From Paenibacillus sp. PvR098 (GTDB lineage: Bacteria > Bacillota > Bacilli > Paenibacillales > NBRC-103111), in contig NZ_JAFIBU010000001.1 in assembly GCF_017833255.1 (NCBI RefSeq), forward strand, positions 4,169,501-4,233,500: DNA of 64,000 nucleotides. Direction: 5' to 3'. Of the stretch, positions 6,125-14,487 are shown piece by piece. The notes below the pieces were generated by a model. The model did no database searches. It saw only the letters and a list, made by a program, of their open reading frames with translations, and was not told the origin of the DNA. Position numbers and translations under genes: made by a program. How positions within the stretch are numbered: position 1 is the first letter of the stretch; the number at the start of each line of letters is the position of its first letter.

Positions 6125-8314
6125 ATGGAAGCAAGTGAAGATTTTTTCAGTAGAAAGAATAAAGAAACCGGTGTTTCTTTAAATCAAGTCCAGAAGCAGG
6201 CTGTTCTTCAAACGGAGGGGGCATTGCTTCTTTTGGCGTCACCGGGTTCGGGGAAGACAACCACGATCATTATGCGGATCGGTTATCTCATTGAAGAGAG
6301 AAGAGTAGCGCCGTCGCGGATCAAGGCGGTTACCTTCAGTCGCGCTTCAGCGGCGGATATGAAAGAGCGGTTCACGCGCTTTTTCCCCGACCTTCCTCCA
6401 GTTGATTTCTCGACCATTCACAGCTTTGCCTTCGAGGTCGTCCGGGAGCATTTTCGCAAAACGGGAACGGCCTATCAAATCATTGAGGGAGATATCGATT
6501 TAGGGGAACAGGTCGATTTTGATTCCGACAATCCGCCTTTGCATAAGAAGCTCATTATCCGACATTTGTTCAAAACGATGGCTGGGGACAACATCACAGA
6601 TGATCAAATGGACGAGCTCACCACGTATATCAGCTATATCAAAAATAAAATGATCCCTATGGAAGAATGGTCGCTCGTGAAGTGTGACGTGAAGAATGCC
6701 GAGCAGATTCTGCGGGAATATGAGGCATTTAAACGTTCAGGCTCGGACAAGCTGCTGATCGATTACGATGATATGCTAACCATAGGAAATGAGGTTCTGG
6801 AGCGGGACACGATACTGTTACGTAAGGTTCAGCAGCGGTACGATTATGTGCTTACGGATGAAAGCCAGGATACTTCACTGGTGCAGCACGCCATCATAGA
6901 AAAGCTGGTCCGTAAGCATGGCAATCTTTGCGTCGTAGCCGATGATGATCAATCGATCTACAGCTGGAGAGGTGCTGAGCCTTCCTATCTGTTGAACTTC
7001 AAGCAATCCTATCCGCGGGCCGTTACTTTGTTTATGGAACAGAACTACAGGTCATCTAAAGACATAGTGCATGCAGCCAATCAATTTATTAAACGGAACA
7101 AAAGCCGGTATGACAAAAACATGTTTACCCGGAATCCGCCTCATAAGCCGATTAAAATCAGGAGTTTAGCCGATTATCAATATCAGGCTAAGCACTTGGT
7201 TCAGGAGATCCAGAAGGTGGAGAACCTTCGAGATCTGGCGGTGCTGTACCGAAATAACTCTTCTTCCATTACCCTGATGAACGAATTTGATCGGGCGGGG
7301 ATTCCTTTTTATATGAAGGATGCCGATATTCGATTTTTCTCACATTGGGTAGTGAAGGACATCTTAAACTTCATGCGGATGACCTTTACGGACAAGCGTG
7401 TGGATATCATGGAAGAGATTCACACCAAGATCAACGGATATATAACCAAACAACAAATGGCGGCACTAAAGGAAATCCATAATAATGAATCCGTCTTTGA
7501 CAATTTACTGAATTACGTCCAGCTGAAGGATTACCAGCGTAAACAACTGCAGGAGTGCAAAGAGACCCTCCAGCAAATGAAAGGCATTCCCCCGCTTGAT
7601 GCCATACGAGGAATCCGAAGAAAATTGGGATACGAGAAAGCCATCGAAAAGTTGAGTGAGAGACTGGGGTTCAGTAAAGAGTATTTGATCGGGATATTGA
7701 ACACGCTGGAAGAGATTGCAAACAGCCTCGAGACCATGGAGGAGTTTGCGAAGCGGTTAAAGTACTTGGAATCGGTGATGAAGACATCAAAGTTCAATAA
7801 GAATCACAATGTGGTGACGTTCTCCACTCTTCACAGTGCGAAGGGTTTGGAGTTTGAGCGGGTTTATATGATTGATCTGATCGACGGCATCATACCTTCG
7901 AATGAAGACATGGATAAAAATAGAAATGGTAATCCATCTTTTATGGAGGAGGCCGTCCGGTTATTTTACGTTGGAATGACACGGGCAAAAATAGACTTGG
8001 AGCTGATCACTTACAAAGAACGGGACGGCGAGAAAGTAAAAGAGTCCCCATTTATTTCGAATGTTCGCAGCATTGTTGATCCTCCAAAGCCAACACACTC
8101 AGAGAAGAAAGCATCGGTAAAACCACACAATCCGAGAGCCATCCGACATAAGGATGAATTGAGGTTAGGCAGCATCGTAGGGCACCGGGTTTTTGGTCTG
8201 GGAGAAATCATCAAAATCGATGAAGATCGAATTCATGTCCGTTTTTCGGTTGGCGATAAAATCCTATCCATCCAAATATGCCTGGAAACAGAAGTGTTAG
8301 AACCGGCGGATTAG
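6125..8314 (+). CDS. UvrD/Rep-type superfamily 1A DNA helicase
   Basis: This 729-residue ATP-dependent 3'-5' helicase carries all SF1A motifs in order: Q-motif SLNQVQKQAV, Walker A ASPGSGKTTT (about residue 39), Ia AVTFSRASAADMKERF, II VLTDESQDTS, III ADDDQSIYSWRGAE, IV EQNYRSS, V TLHSAKGLEFERVY and VI RLFYVGMTRAK. The last 50 residues (GSIVGHRVFGLGEIIKI) resemble the Tudor-like tail of PcrA/UvrD that contacts RNA polymerase. The protein is close in length to PcrA but the insert domains are divergent, so it is probably a second UvrD-like helicase rather than the housekeeping PcrA. ATG at 6125 follows GGAAAGGGAA. Confidence 0.92.
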   Translation: MEASEDFFSRKNKETGVSLNQVQKQAVLQTEGALLLLASPGSGKTTTIIMRIGYLIEERRVAPSRIKAVTFSRASAADMKERFTRFFPDLPPVDFSTIHSFAFEVVREHFRKTGTAYQIIEGDIDLGEQVDFDSDNPPLHKKLIIRHLFKTMAGDNITDDQMDELTTYISYIKNKMIPMEEWSLVKCDVKNAEQILREYEAFKRSGSDKLLIDYDDMLTIGNEVLERDTILLRKVQQRYDYVLTDESQDTSLVQHAIIEKLVRKHGNLCVVADDDQSIYSWRGAEPSYLLNFKQSYPRAVTLFMEQNYRSSKDIVHAANQFIKRNKSRYDKNMFTRNPPHKPIKIRSLADYQYQAKHLVQEIQKVENLRDLAVLYRNNSSSITLMNEFDRAGIPFYMKDADIRFFSHWVVKDILNFMRMTFTDKRVDIMEEIHTKINGYITKQQMAALKEIHNNESVFDNLLNYVQLKDYQRKQLQECKETLQQMKGIPPLDAIRGIRRKLGYEKAIEKLSERLGFSKEYLIGILNTLEEIANSLETMEEFAKRLKYLESVMKTSKFNKNHNVVTFSTLHSAKGLEFERVYMIDLIDGIIPSNEDMDKNRNGNPSFMEEAVRLFYVGMTRAKIDLELITYKERDGEKVKESPFISNVRSIVDPPKPTHSEKKASVKPHNPRAIRHKDELRLGSIVGHRVFGLGEIIKIDEDRIHVRFSVGDKILSIQICLETEVLEPAD

Positions 8315-8351
8315 CCTGAAGAAGCCGTCCGTTAGTTGTAAGAAGCGGTGA

Positions 8352-8400
8352 AAATGCAAAAAAACCAAACCTGCATAAAGGTTTTGGTTTTTTTGCATTT
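8352..8400. terminator. bidirectional terminator between helicase and lysR
   Basis: A long A/T-rich stem, AAATGCAAAAAAACCAAACC with GGTTTTGGTTTTTTTGCATTT, lies between two convergent genes and carries a T tract on both strands. Confidence 0.85.
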
Positions 8401-8436
8401 CGATTAGCGTGGGATATGGATAGCGTTCTCATTTAC

Positions 8437-9342
8437 TTAATTAGAAAGGCTATCAATTTGGTGTTTTAGATGTTTTAACAATTGTTTGGAAGCTGTGGAG
8501 AACTTGTTCTTTTTTAATTTCACCCATGCAATCTGCATTTTGATTTGATTGCCGTGCAGTAATAACGGAATGGCTACAATGTCACCGGTGGTTAAGAAAT
8601 CATGATTTTTGATCGTGAGTTCAGATAAAAAGCTGATGGCGGAGCCTTTGGCGATGCTTCCTTTGATCGTTTCGATGTTATTGGTAATAATCGAGTACTT
8701 GAACGACTCATTATGATCAAAGTAATAACTGAACCACTCTTTTATGCTTCCGTTGTAAATGACAATTCTTTCGTCGATGACATCCTCGGGAGTCAAATAC
8801 TCTTTTCCGGCTAGCGGGGAGTTTTTGTTGACGCAAACATACGTCTTGGCTTCCATCAAAACCTTATAATCCAATTCTTTATCGCTCTTTAGCTCGTTAT
8901 TAAGAACCATAAAGCCGACATCAATCATATGTTGTCTGACATCATGGATGATTTCTTTGGAGCTTTTCTCCGTAATATCGATTTGAGTGTGTTGATTATC
9001 ATTCATCAATAATTCTAAGGATTGGGATAAAATGACCAGAAACATAGGCACGGTAGCCAATTTGATGGTTTTATCGGCATTTGAACTGTGTTCCTCGACG
9101 ATTTCTTTAAAATCTTGCAGCTTATCTATAATTTCTTCCGCTTTGCTAACCAACTGCTTCCCCACAGACGTAGGGATGGCCCCCGTCCGTGATCGCGTAA
9201 ACAAGGTTACGCCCAAATCCTGCTCCAAGCGAAGAATCGACTTGCTAATCGCGGATTGAGATACGTGAAGATTATGTGCAGTGGTTGAGATGGAACCGGT
9301 TCTTGCTACTTCGACTAAATACTCCAGTTGTTCAAGGTTCAC
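8437..9342 (-). CDS. LysR-family transcriptional regulator
   Basis: The protein has 301 residues with the GTG at 9342 as start (GGAGGG six bases ahead); an ATG at 9372 would add ten residues but has no site. The N terminus is a LysR helix-turn-helix (NLEQLEYLVEVARTGSIS, then SQSAISKSILRLEQDLG), followed by a linker helix and an inducer-binding domain. It is divergent from the catabolic run starting at 9492, the standard layout for a LysR activator and its target. A 64-base element repeated at 9367 and 10496 is a good candidate for its binding region. The inducer is unknown; a substrate or intermediate of the adjacent pathway is likely. Confidence 0.92.
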   Translation of the reverse strand: MNLEQLEYLVEVARTGSISTTAHNLHVSQSAISKSILRLEQDLGVTLFTRSRTGAIPTSVGKQLVSKAEEIIDKLQDFKEIVEEHSSNADKTIKLATVPMFLVILSQSLELLMNDNQHTQIDITEKSSKEIIHDVRQHMIDVGFMVLNNELKSDKELDYKVLMEAKTYVCVNKNSPLAGKEYLTPEDVIDERIVIYNGSIKEWFSYYFDHNESFKYSIITNNIETIKGSIAKGSAISFLSELTIKNHDFLTTGDIVAIPLLLHGNQIKMQIAWVKLKKNKFSTASKQLLKHLKHQIDSLSN

Positions 9343-9366
9343 GCAGCACCCTCCAATATGACAATA

Positions 9367-9430
9367 ATTCATATGGGTATGACTAACATGTATTTTATCA
9401 GTAACTATTCATGAAATACAATATAAATAA
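9367..9430 (+). promoter_or_regulatory. repeated 64-base promoter/operator element, copy 1
   Basis: This segment of the lysR-quinone oxidoreductase intergenic region matches 10496-10559 without gaps at about 80% by eye. Shared blocks are ATTCATAT, GTATGAC, TGTATTTTATCA and ATGAAATACAATAT. The CATAT..GTATG pair forms a dyad like a LysR site, and TACAATATA resembles a -10 region. It probably holds the LysR operator and the promoter of the gene at 9492. Confidence 0.6.
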
Positions 9431-9491
9431 TCCATTTATACCGCATTTGTAGTCCATAGAATGAACTGATCTTTAGAAAGGGCGTGATAGG

Positions 9492-10472
9492 TTGAAAGCT
9501 GTATTGGTAGAAGAGCTGACATACCGATTATACATTGGACAAGCAGAGGAGCCTGTGCCCGGCGATGATGATTTGCTCGTTTCCGTTAAAGCGACGGCGT
9601 TAAACCGTGCTGACCTGCTTCAAAGGAGGGGGAAATATCCACCTCCCGAGGGGGCCTCAACCATACTTGGGTTAGAAATGGCAGGGATTGTAGAGAAGGT
9701 GGGCCGGAATGTTCAGGGCTGGAAAGAGGGAGACAGGGTTTGCGCTCTCCTGCCGGGCGGCGGTTATGCAGAAAAAGTGGTCATCCCGGCAGGCGTGGCG
9801 ATCCCGATTCCCAATTCATTCTCCTATGAGGAAGCGGCTGCCATCCCGGAGGCTTATTTGACGGCTTTTTTGAATTTGTCGGTATTGGGCAAGGTATCGG
9901 CCGGGGATCATGTTCTTATCCATGCTGCGGCAAGCGGTGTCGGAACGTCTGCGATTCAACTGGTCAGGGAAATGGGCGGCATATCGATAGCGACGGCAGG
10001 CTCAATGGAAAAATTAGAGATCTGCGAAAGCCTGGGTGCCCAGCATCTGATCAATTACAAAAAGGAAGATTTCTCTAAAAAAATAGCGGAAGTGACCTCT
10101 GCTAAAGGGGTACAGGTCATTCTGGATCCGGTGGGCGCCTCGTATTGGGAGCAGAATCTGCAATCCATCAGCGTAGATGGCCGATGGCTGCTCATTGGCG
10201 GCATGGGGGGATATCAGATTGAAAAGCTCAACCTACAGGTGCTTTTAAGAAAGAGAATCCAGCTTATCGGTTCGACTTTGCGTACACGATCGGTGGAGAA
10301 TAAGATCGATTTGACGCAGCAATTCATCCGTTTCTCTGAAGAGAAATTCAACAGTGGAAAGCTGGTCCCCGTCATTGATCAAGTATTCAGCTGGAGAGAT
10401 GTCATGAAGGCGCATGAATATATGGAGCAGAACAAAAATATCGGAAAAATGGTGTTAAGTATCGATGAATAA
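9492..10472 (+). CDS. zinc-free MDR quinone oxidoreductase / enoyl reductase
   Basis: The protein has 326 residues, the usual length of the QOR branch of medium-chain reductases. It shows ALNRADLLQRRGKYPPP, GLEMAGIVEKVGRNV, the Rossmann loop HAAASGVGTSAIQLV and LDPVGASYWEQNL. The structural-zinc cysteines of alcohol dehydrogenases are absent. Such enzymes reduce quinones or activated double bonds with NADPH. It starts at a TTG behind AGAAAGG, the first gene of the LysR-controlled run, and could reduce a ring-derived quinone or unsaturated intermediate; that role is inference. Confidence 0.9.
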   Translation: MKAVLVEELTYRLYIGQAEEPVPGDDDLLVSVKATALNRADLLQRRGKYPPPEGASTILGLEMAGIVEKVGRNVQGWKEGDRVCALLPGGGYAEKVVIPAGVAIPIPNSFSYEEAAAIPEAYLTAFLNLSVLGKVSAGDHVLIHAAASGVGTSAIQLVREMGGISIATAGSMEKLEICESLGAQHLINYKKEDFSKKIAEVTSAKGVQVILDPVGASYWEQNLQSISVDGRWLLIGGMGGYQIEKLNLQVLLRKRIQLIGSTLRTRSVENKIDLTQQFIRFSEEKFNSGKLVPVIDQVFSWRDVMKAHEYMEQNKNIGKMVLSIDE

Positions 10473-10495
10473 ACAAAGTGGCGTGTATGACAAAT

Positions 10496-10559
10496 ATTCA
10501 TATAAGTATGACCAACGTGTATTTTATCAAAACAAACAAATGAAATACAATATGAACAA
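10496..10559 (+). promoter_or_regulatory. repeated 64-base promoter/operator element, copy 2
   Basis: This is the second copy of the element at 9367-9430, here between the quinone oxidoreductase and the amidohydrolase. Conserved blocks and spacing are the same, so the downstream genes probably form a second transcription unit under the same regulator. Confidence 0.6.
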
Positions 10560-10589
10560 CAAGTGAACAGGCGGTAAGGAGGAAATGAA

Positions 10590-11681
10590 GTGACTATTGG
10601 GCAAGATATTGAAAACGGTAACAATCGAAAGGTAAGTCAACTAAAGGGCATCATCGATACAGATGTGCATCATGAAATAAGATCGACTCGAGATCTGCTG
10701 CCTTATTTGCCGGATCAATGGAAAAGATATATCGCAGAGTATGGCTGGGTTCCAGAAAGATCGATTCCGTTTAATCAAATAAGAAAAGCGACCAAATACC
10801 GGATGGACGCCCTTCCGGAAGACGGTTCCACTCCGGGCTCGAGTTTTCCATTGCTAAAAGAACAGTTGTTAGATAAACATAACATGACACATGCCGTGTT
10901 AACCGGATGGTTCTATGAAGCTAGCGTTGCCAAAGGCTGGTATGAATTTGCCACGGCGCGGGCATCGGCCTACAACGATTATACGATTGAGCATTGGCTC
11001 GAGAAGGATAAAAGGCTGCTCGGCTCCATTACGATCTCCAGGGATGTGCAAGCGGCGGTTAGGGAAATCGAGCGTATGGCAGCTCATCCTCAAATGGTTC
11101 AGGTGATGCTGCCCATAGGAGACTTTGCTTGGGGAGAGCCCCAGTATCATCCGATCTTTGAAGCGGCCAACAAGCATGGCTTGGCCATTGCTATGCATCT
11201 ATCAGCGAGCATTACCGCACAGGGAGGAGACTTTCTCCGATACTATGTGGCATGGCGCTCTGTACATCCCCAAGCTTATATGACGCAAACGATCAGTTTG
11301 ATTACCAATGGAGTATTCGATAAATATCCGGCATTGAAGGTGGCTTTGGTGGAAGGCGGCTTTGAGTGGGTTCCTTTTATGATGCACCGGATGGATTCCG
11401 CCTACAAGGCGCTAAGACAAGAAACACCTTGGGTGAAACGGATGCCGAGTGACTATTTCCGCGACAACATGCGGTTTACTACTCAGCCGTGGGATGATCT
11501 GACCCCCCAACAATTTTTGAATATTGTGGATATGATGGGCTCCGAGGACATGATCATGTACGCATCCGATTATCCGCACTGGGATTTTGATCCCCCGGAA
11601 CGCACGATCCCTCAACAAATACCGGATCGTTTAAAACAAAAGATTTTATTTGAAAACGCGCGTGATTTTTATCGGCTTTAA
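10590..11681 (+). CDS. amidohydrolase-2 (ACMSD-like) family hydrolase or decarboxylase
   Basis: The 363-residue protein belongs to the metal-dependent amidohydrolase group that includes aminocarboxymuconate-semialdehyde, resorcylate and related decarboxylases. The N-terminal metal motif reads IIDTDVHHE (D-x-H-H variant), the next metal histidine is in LAIAMHLSA, and the late acidic motif is MYASDYPHWDFD. The GTG start follows AAGGAGGAAATGAA. In meta-cleavage and related routes these enzymes remove CO2 from a ring carboxylate or hydrolyse a ring product. With an FAH-family hydrolase downstream, an aromatic or cyclic carboxylate is likely, but the substrate is not readable. Confidence 0.85.
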   Translation: MTIGQDIENGNNRKVSQLKGIIDTDVHHEIRSTRDLLPYLPDQWKRYIAEYGWVPERSIPFNQIRKATKYRMDALPEDGSTPGSSFPLLKEQLLDKHNMTHAVLTGWFYEASVAKGWYEFATARASAYNDYTIEHWLEKDKRLLGSITISRDVQAAVREIERMAAHPQMVQVMLPIGDFAWGEPQYHPIFEAANKHGLAIAMHLSASITAQGGDFLRYYVAWRSVHPQAYMTQTISLITNGVFDKYPALKVALVEGGFEWVPFMMHRMDSAYKALRQETPWVKRMPSDYFRDNMRFTTQPWDDLTPQQFLNIVDMMGSEDMIMYASDYPHWDFDPPERTIPQQIPDRLKQKILFENARDFYRL

Positions 11682-11721
11682 TTAAAAGTATAAGGACTCT
11701 AGCTCAAAAGGAGTTTATGAC

Positions 11722-12075
11722 ATGAAGCATCTGGTATGTAAATATGATGATTTGAAATCAGAAGGCAAAAAAGCGGTTTCTATTGATCGAAAAGCCATTG
11801 TAGTGGTCCGCTCAACCAGCGGAGAAGTATATGCTTTACGCGATGTATGCCCTCATAAAGGGCCCTGCTTATCGGCAGGGATGTTAGATGTCAGTTGTAC
11901 CGGGGATACTGTCGGAGAATATATCTTTGAGAAAGATAAAGAAGTGCTGAGATGCCCGTGGCATAGCTGGGAATTTGACATTAAGACCGGTCGTTCCCTA
12001 TTTGACCCGGACAAGGTCAAGGTAAAAACATACGAAGTAACGATAGAAAATGACATGGTTTTCGTTGAGGTTTGA
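11722..12075 (+). CDS. Rieske [2Fe-2S] ferredoxin-like protein
   Basis: The 117-residue protein carries both halves of a Rieske cluster: CPHKGPCLSAG and, later, CPWHSWEFDIKTG (C-x-H ... C-x2-H). The insert between them is longer than in the shortest ferredoxins. It could carry electrons to a ring-hydroxylating oxygenase or act as the cofactor subunit of an unusual one, but no oxygenase alpha subunit or reductase is present in the window. It lies 41 bases after the amidohydrolase and belongs to the same unit. Confidence 0.88.
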   Translation: MKHLVCKYDDLKSEGKKAVSIDRKAIVVVRSTSGEVYALRDVCPHKGPCLSAGMLDVSCTGDTVGEYIFEKDKEVLRCPWHSWEFDIKTGRSLFDPDKVKVKTYEVTIENDMVFVEV

Positions 12076-12105
12076 GTTGACTAGAAATGAAGTAAAGCTG
12101 ATAAT

Positions 12106-12119
12106 TAAACCTTGGTTTA
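12106..12119. repeat. 14-base palindrome before the FAH-family gene
   Basis: The sequence TAAACC TT GGTTTA is a perfect palindrome in the 82-base gap between the Rieske gene and the FAH gene. It has no T tract, so it is more likely a protein-binding site or an RNA hairpin than a terminator. Confidence 0.35.
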
Positions 12120-12157
12120 GCGTGTTGCTTGTATTTTAAGGAGAAGAGAGGATTAAA

Positions 12158-12916
12158 ATGAAAATCTTAAGGTATTTAGCAAACGGTTTCACATCCTATG
12201 GTTTGCTTGAAGGTAATGACATTATTAAGATCGAAGGTTCGATTTTTGGCGCCTATCAGATTACAGATCAACGAATCCCTTTAAGTGAAGTAAGGCTGCT
12301 GTCTCCCATCACACCAGGAAAAATCGTGGCCATCGGTCTGAATTATAAAAAGCATGCAGAAGAAGTGAACAAGCCGCTGCCGGATGAACCGATGATGTTC
12401 TTGGTTTCGCCAACAGCCGTAATCGGACCGGGTGATGCGATTCAATTGGTCAATCCGGAGCATAGAACCGAACATGAAGGAGAGCTGGCGATCGTCATCG
12501 GTAAACAGGCAGCCGAAGTATCGGTCACCGATGCGCTGGATTATGTATTCGGTTACACCTGTTGCAACGATGTTTCCGACCGTCATTTACAAAAGAAGGA
12601 CGGACAATTTACAAGAGCGAAATCTTTTGCTACCTATAAACCGCTGGGACCATCCATTGTCACGGACATCAATCCGGATGAAGCTCCGATCCGAGTTCGG
12701 GTCAATGGCGAAATCAGGCAAGAATCGAATACGAGTGATATGATTTTCTCCACTGCTGAAATTGTATCTTTTGTATCGCAGGTCATGACACTGGAACCGG
12801 GCGATGTCATTATTACAGGGACCCCATCCGGAGTATCTCCGCTAAAGGACGGGGACATCGTAGAAGTCGAAGTGGCTGGAATCGGTAGTTTAACCAATAC
12901 GGTTACTGTAAAGTAA
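12158..12916 (+). CDS. fumarylacetoacetate hydrolase family protein
   Basis: The protein has 252 residues. It shows the FAH core: IGLNYKKHAEE, the metal-binding EHEGELAIVIGK, GYTCCNDVSDRHLQ and PGDVIITGTPSGV. Members cleave C-C bonds of acylpyruvates (meta-cleavage products, fumarylpyruvate) or decarboxylate oxaloacetate-like acids. The ATG follows AAGGAGAAGAG. Next to an ACMSD-like enzyme and a quinone reductase it fits the lower part of an aromatic ring-cleavage route giving pyruvate and another acid. Confidence 0.92.
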   Translation: MKILRYLANGFTSYGLLEGNDIIKIEGSIFGAYQITDQRIPLSEVRLLSPITPGKIVAIGLNYKKHAEEVNKPLPDEPMMFLVSPTAVIGPGDAIQLVNPEHRTEHEGELAIVIGKQAAEVSVTDALDYVFGYTCCNDVSDRHLQKKDGQFTRAKSFATYKPLGPSIVTDINPDEAPIRVRVNGEIRQESNTSDMIFSTAEIVSFVSQVMTLEPGDVIITGTPSGVSPLKDGDIVEVEVAGIGSLTNTVTVK

Positions 12917-12939
12917 GCATAAAAAAGGGGGAAAACAAA

Positions 12940-13962
12940 ATGAAAAAAGTGAAAGCATTGACGGCACTAACAATTGTTTGTTCACTCGGTCTTACTTTGG
13001 CTGGATGCGGTACGAATCAGGCGACAGGTTCCACTACGGCTAATGGCGATCAGCCAGCTCAAGAAAAGAAAGCGGATTATCCGACGAAGCCTATTCAGAT
13101 GATCGTACCCTTCTCACCGGGCGGTACCACGGATATTGCCGCACGTGCGCTTGCCGGCGTGATTCATAAGTACTTGCCTAACGAGCAAACCGTAGCGATC
13201 GTGAATAAAGACGGCGGAGGCGGTACCATTGGTATGACGGAGGTATTTCAGTCGAAAGCCGACGGCTATACGATAGGGATGGCTACATCCGGACCGATCA
13301 CGATCAAGCCTCACGGTGGAGGAGCGGCATACACTGCGGATGATTTTAAACCGGTCATGCAAGTGGTTGCCGTACCTAACGTACTTGTAGTGAAATCGGA
13401 TTCCCCTTGGAAAACGTTTGATGAATGGTATGATCATGTGAAAGCGAATTCAAATACGTTTACTTATGCTACGACTGGCGCGGGTCTTACTCAGCATATT
13501 GCCATGGAGAATTTTACCGTGAAAACGGGGGTCAAGCTGAAGCACGTTCCGTTCAAAGGAGGTGCCCCTGCACTTACGGCACTGCTTGGCGGGAATGTCC
13601 ATGGGGCATTAGTGCAAACGACAGAAGCATTACCCTACATTCAGGACGGGTCCTTACGCCCCATTTTTATCGCCGGTACGTTTAAGCCTGACGAGATGAA
13701 GGATGTTCCATTACTCATTGAGAAAAATATCGATGTTCAGGGAGATGTATGGACGGGTATTGTCGTACCGAAGAATGTTCCGGATGACCTGGTTCAAATT
13801 CTTCACGATGCGTACAAGAAGGCACTGGAAGACCCAGCAGTGGTAGAACAATTCAAGAAGATCGGGGCGGCATCGGTTTACAAGAGCTCCACTGATTTCA
13901 AAGCGATTATTGATCAGGATTTCAAAACGAACGGTGAAGTCTTGAAAGCCATTGGATTGTAA
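12940..13962 (+). CDS. tctC: tripartite tricarboxylate transporter substrate-binding lipoprotein (TctC/Bug)
   Basis: The 340-residue protein has a lipoprotein signal with the lipobox LTLAGC (lipidated Cys23), a Ser/Thr/Gln-rich tether, and then the Bug fold beginning YPTKPIQMIVPFSPGGTTDIAAR, with FTYATTGAGLTQHIAMENF and PFKGGAPALTALLGG. Bug proteins catch carboxylates such as citrate, terephthalate or nicotinate outside the membrane. It is the first of a complete TctCBA set, so the cluster imports its own carboxylate substrate. Confidence 0.93.
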   Translation: MKKVKALTALTIVCSLGLTLAGCGTNQATGSTTANGDQPAQEKKADYPTKPIQMIVPFSPGGTTDIAARALAGVIHKYLPNEQTVAIVNKDGGGGTIGMTEVFQSKADGYTIGMATSGPITIKPHGGGAAYTADDFKPVMQVVAVPNVLVVKSDSPWKTFDEWYDHVKANSNTFTYATTGAGLTQHIAMENFTVKTGVKLKHVPFKGGAPALTALLGGNVHGALVQTTEALPYIQDGSLRPIFIAGTFKPDEMKDVPLLIEKNIDVQGDVWTGIVVPKNVPDDLVQILHDAYKKALEDPAVVEQFKKIGAASVYKSSTDFKAIIDQDFKTNGEVLKAIGL

Positions 13963-13979
13963 ACATGGGGTGATACATG

Positions 13980-14005
13980 GGGAAGGCTTGCGGACAAGCC
14001 TTCCC
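13980..14005 (+). repeat. perfect 11-bp hairpin between tctC and tctB
   Basis: GGGAAGGCTTG and CAAGCCTTCCC pair perfectly around the 4-base loop CGGA. There is no T tract. Such hairpins after binding-protein genes usually stabilise the upstream mRNA and reduce expression of the membrane subunits. Confidence 0.7.
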
Positions 14006-14028
14006 GCTCCGTGGAAAGGGGTGCAATG

Positions 14029-14475
14029 ATGCGGAATGCTGGAGTTTGGGCCGCTGTGGTTATAATGGTGTTTTCGGGAATTATTTTTTGGCAGTCGAAT
14101 CAATTGGCTTATGAGGGACCGTTAGGCTTTGGACCCGGATTTTTTCCTTTCTGGCTAAGTCTGTTTATGATGGTTTTGTCTATTGTTTACTTGATCTCGG
14201 TGCTGAAGGAATCGATTAAAATCAGCGATATTTTTCCCAAAAACAAAGAATTAAGGGAGTTTCTGCTGATTGTAGGTTCGATGGTTTTATTTGTTCTTAT
14301 CGTGGAATCGGTTGGCTTTGTTACTGCGGGCACGTTATCCATGCTTATGTTATTTTATCGGGTCTTTAAATGGTATTGGTCTTTGTCATTGTCCATCGGT
14401 ATTTCAGTTGCAATATTCGTCATTTTCGCCAAAGCGCTAACGATACCGCTGCCGGTGAATGGATTTGGATGGTAG
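14029..14475 (+). CDS. tctB: tripartite tricarboxylate transporter small membrane subunit (TctB)
   Basis: The protein has about 148 residues and four hydrophobic segments; GPLGFGPGFFPFWLSLFMM is the family signature after the first helix. The ATG at 14029 (or 14026) follows GGAAAGGGG. It is the small partner of TctA and follows the binding protein after the hairpin. Confidence 0.88.
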   Translation: MRNAGVWAAVVIMVFSGIIFWQSNQLAYEGPLGFGPGFFPFWLSLFMMVLSIVYLISVLKESIKISDIFPKNKELREFLLIVGSMVLFVLIVESVGFVTAGTLSMLMLFYRVFKWYWSLSLSIGISVAIFVIFAKALTIPLPVNGFGW

Positions 14476-14487
14476 GGGGGTGAGGGT

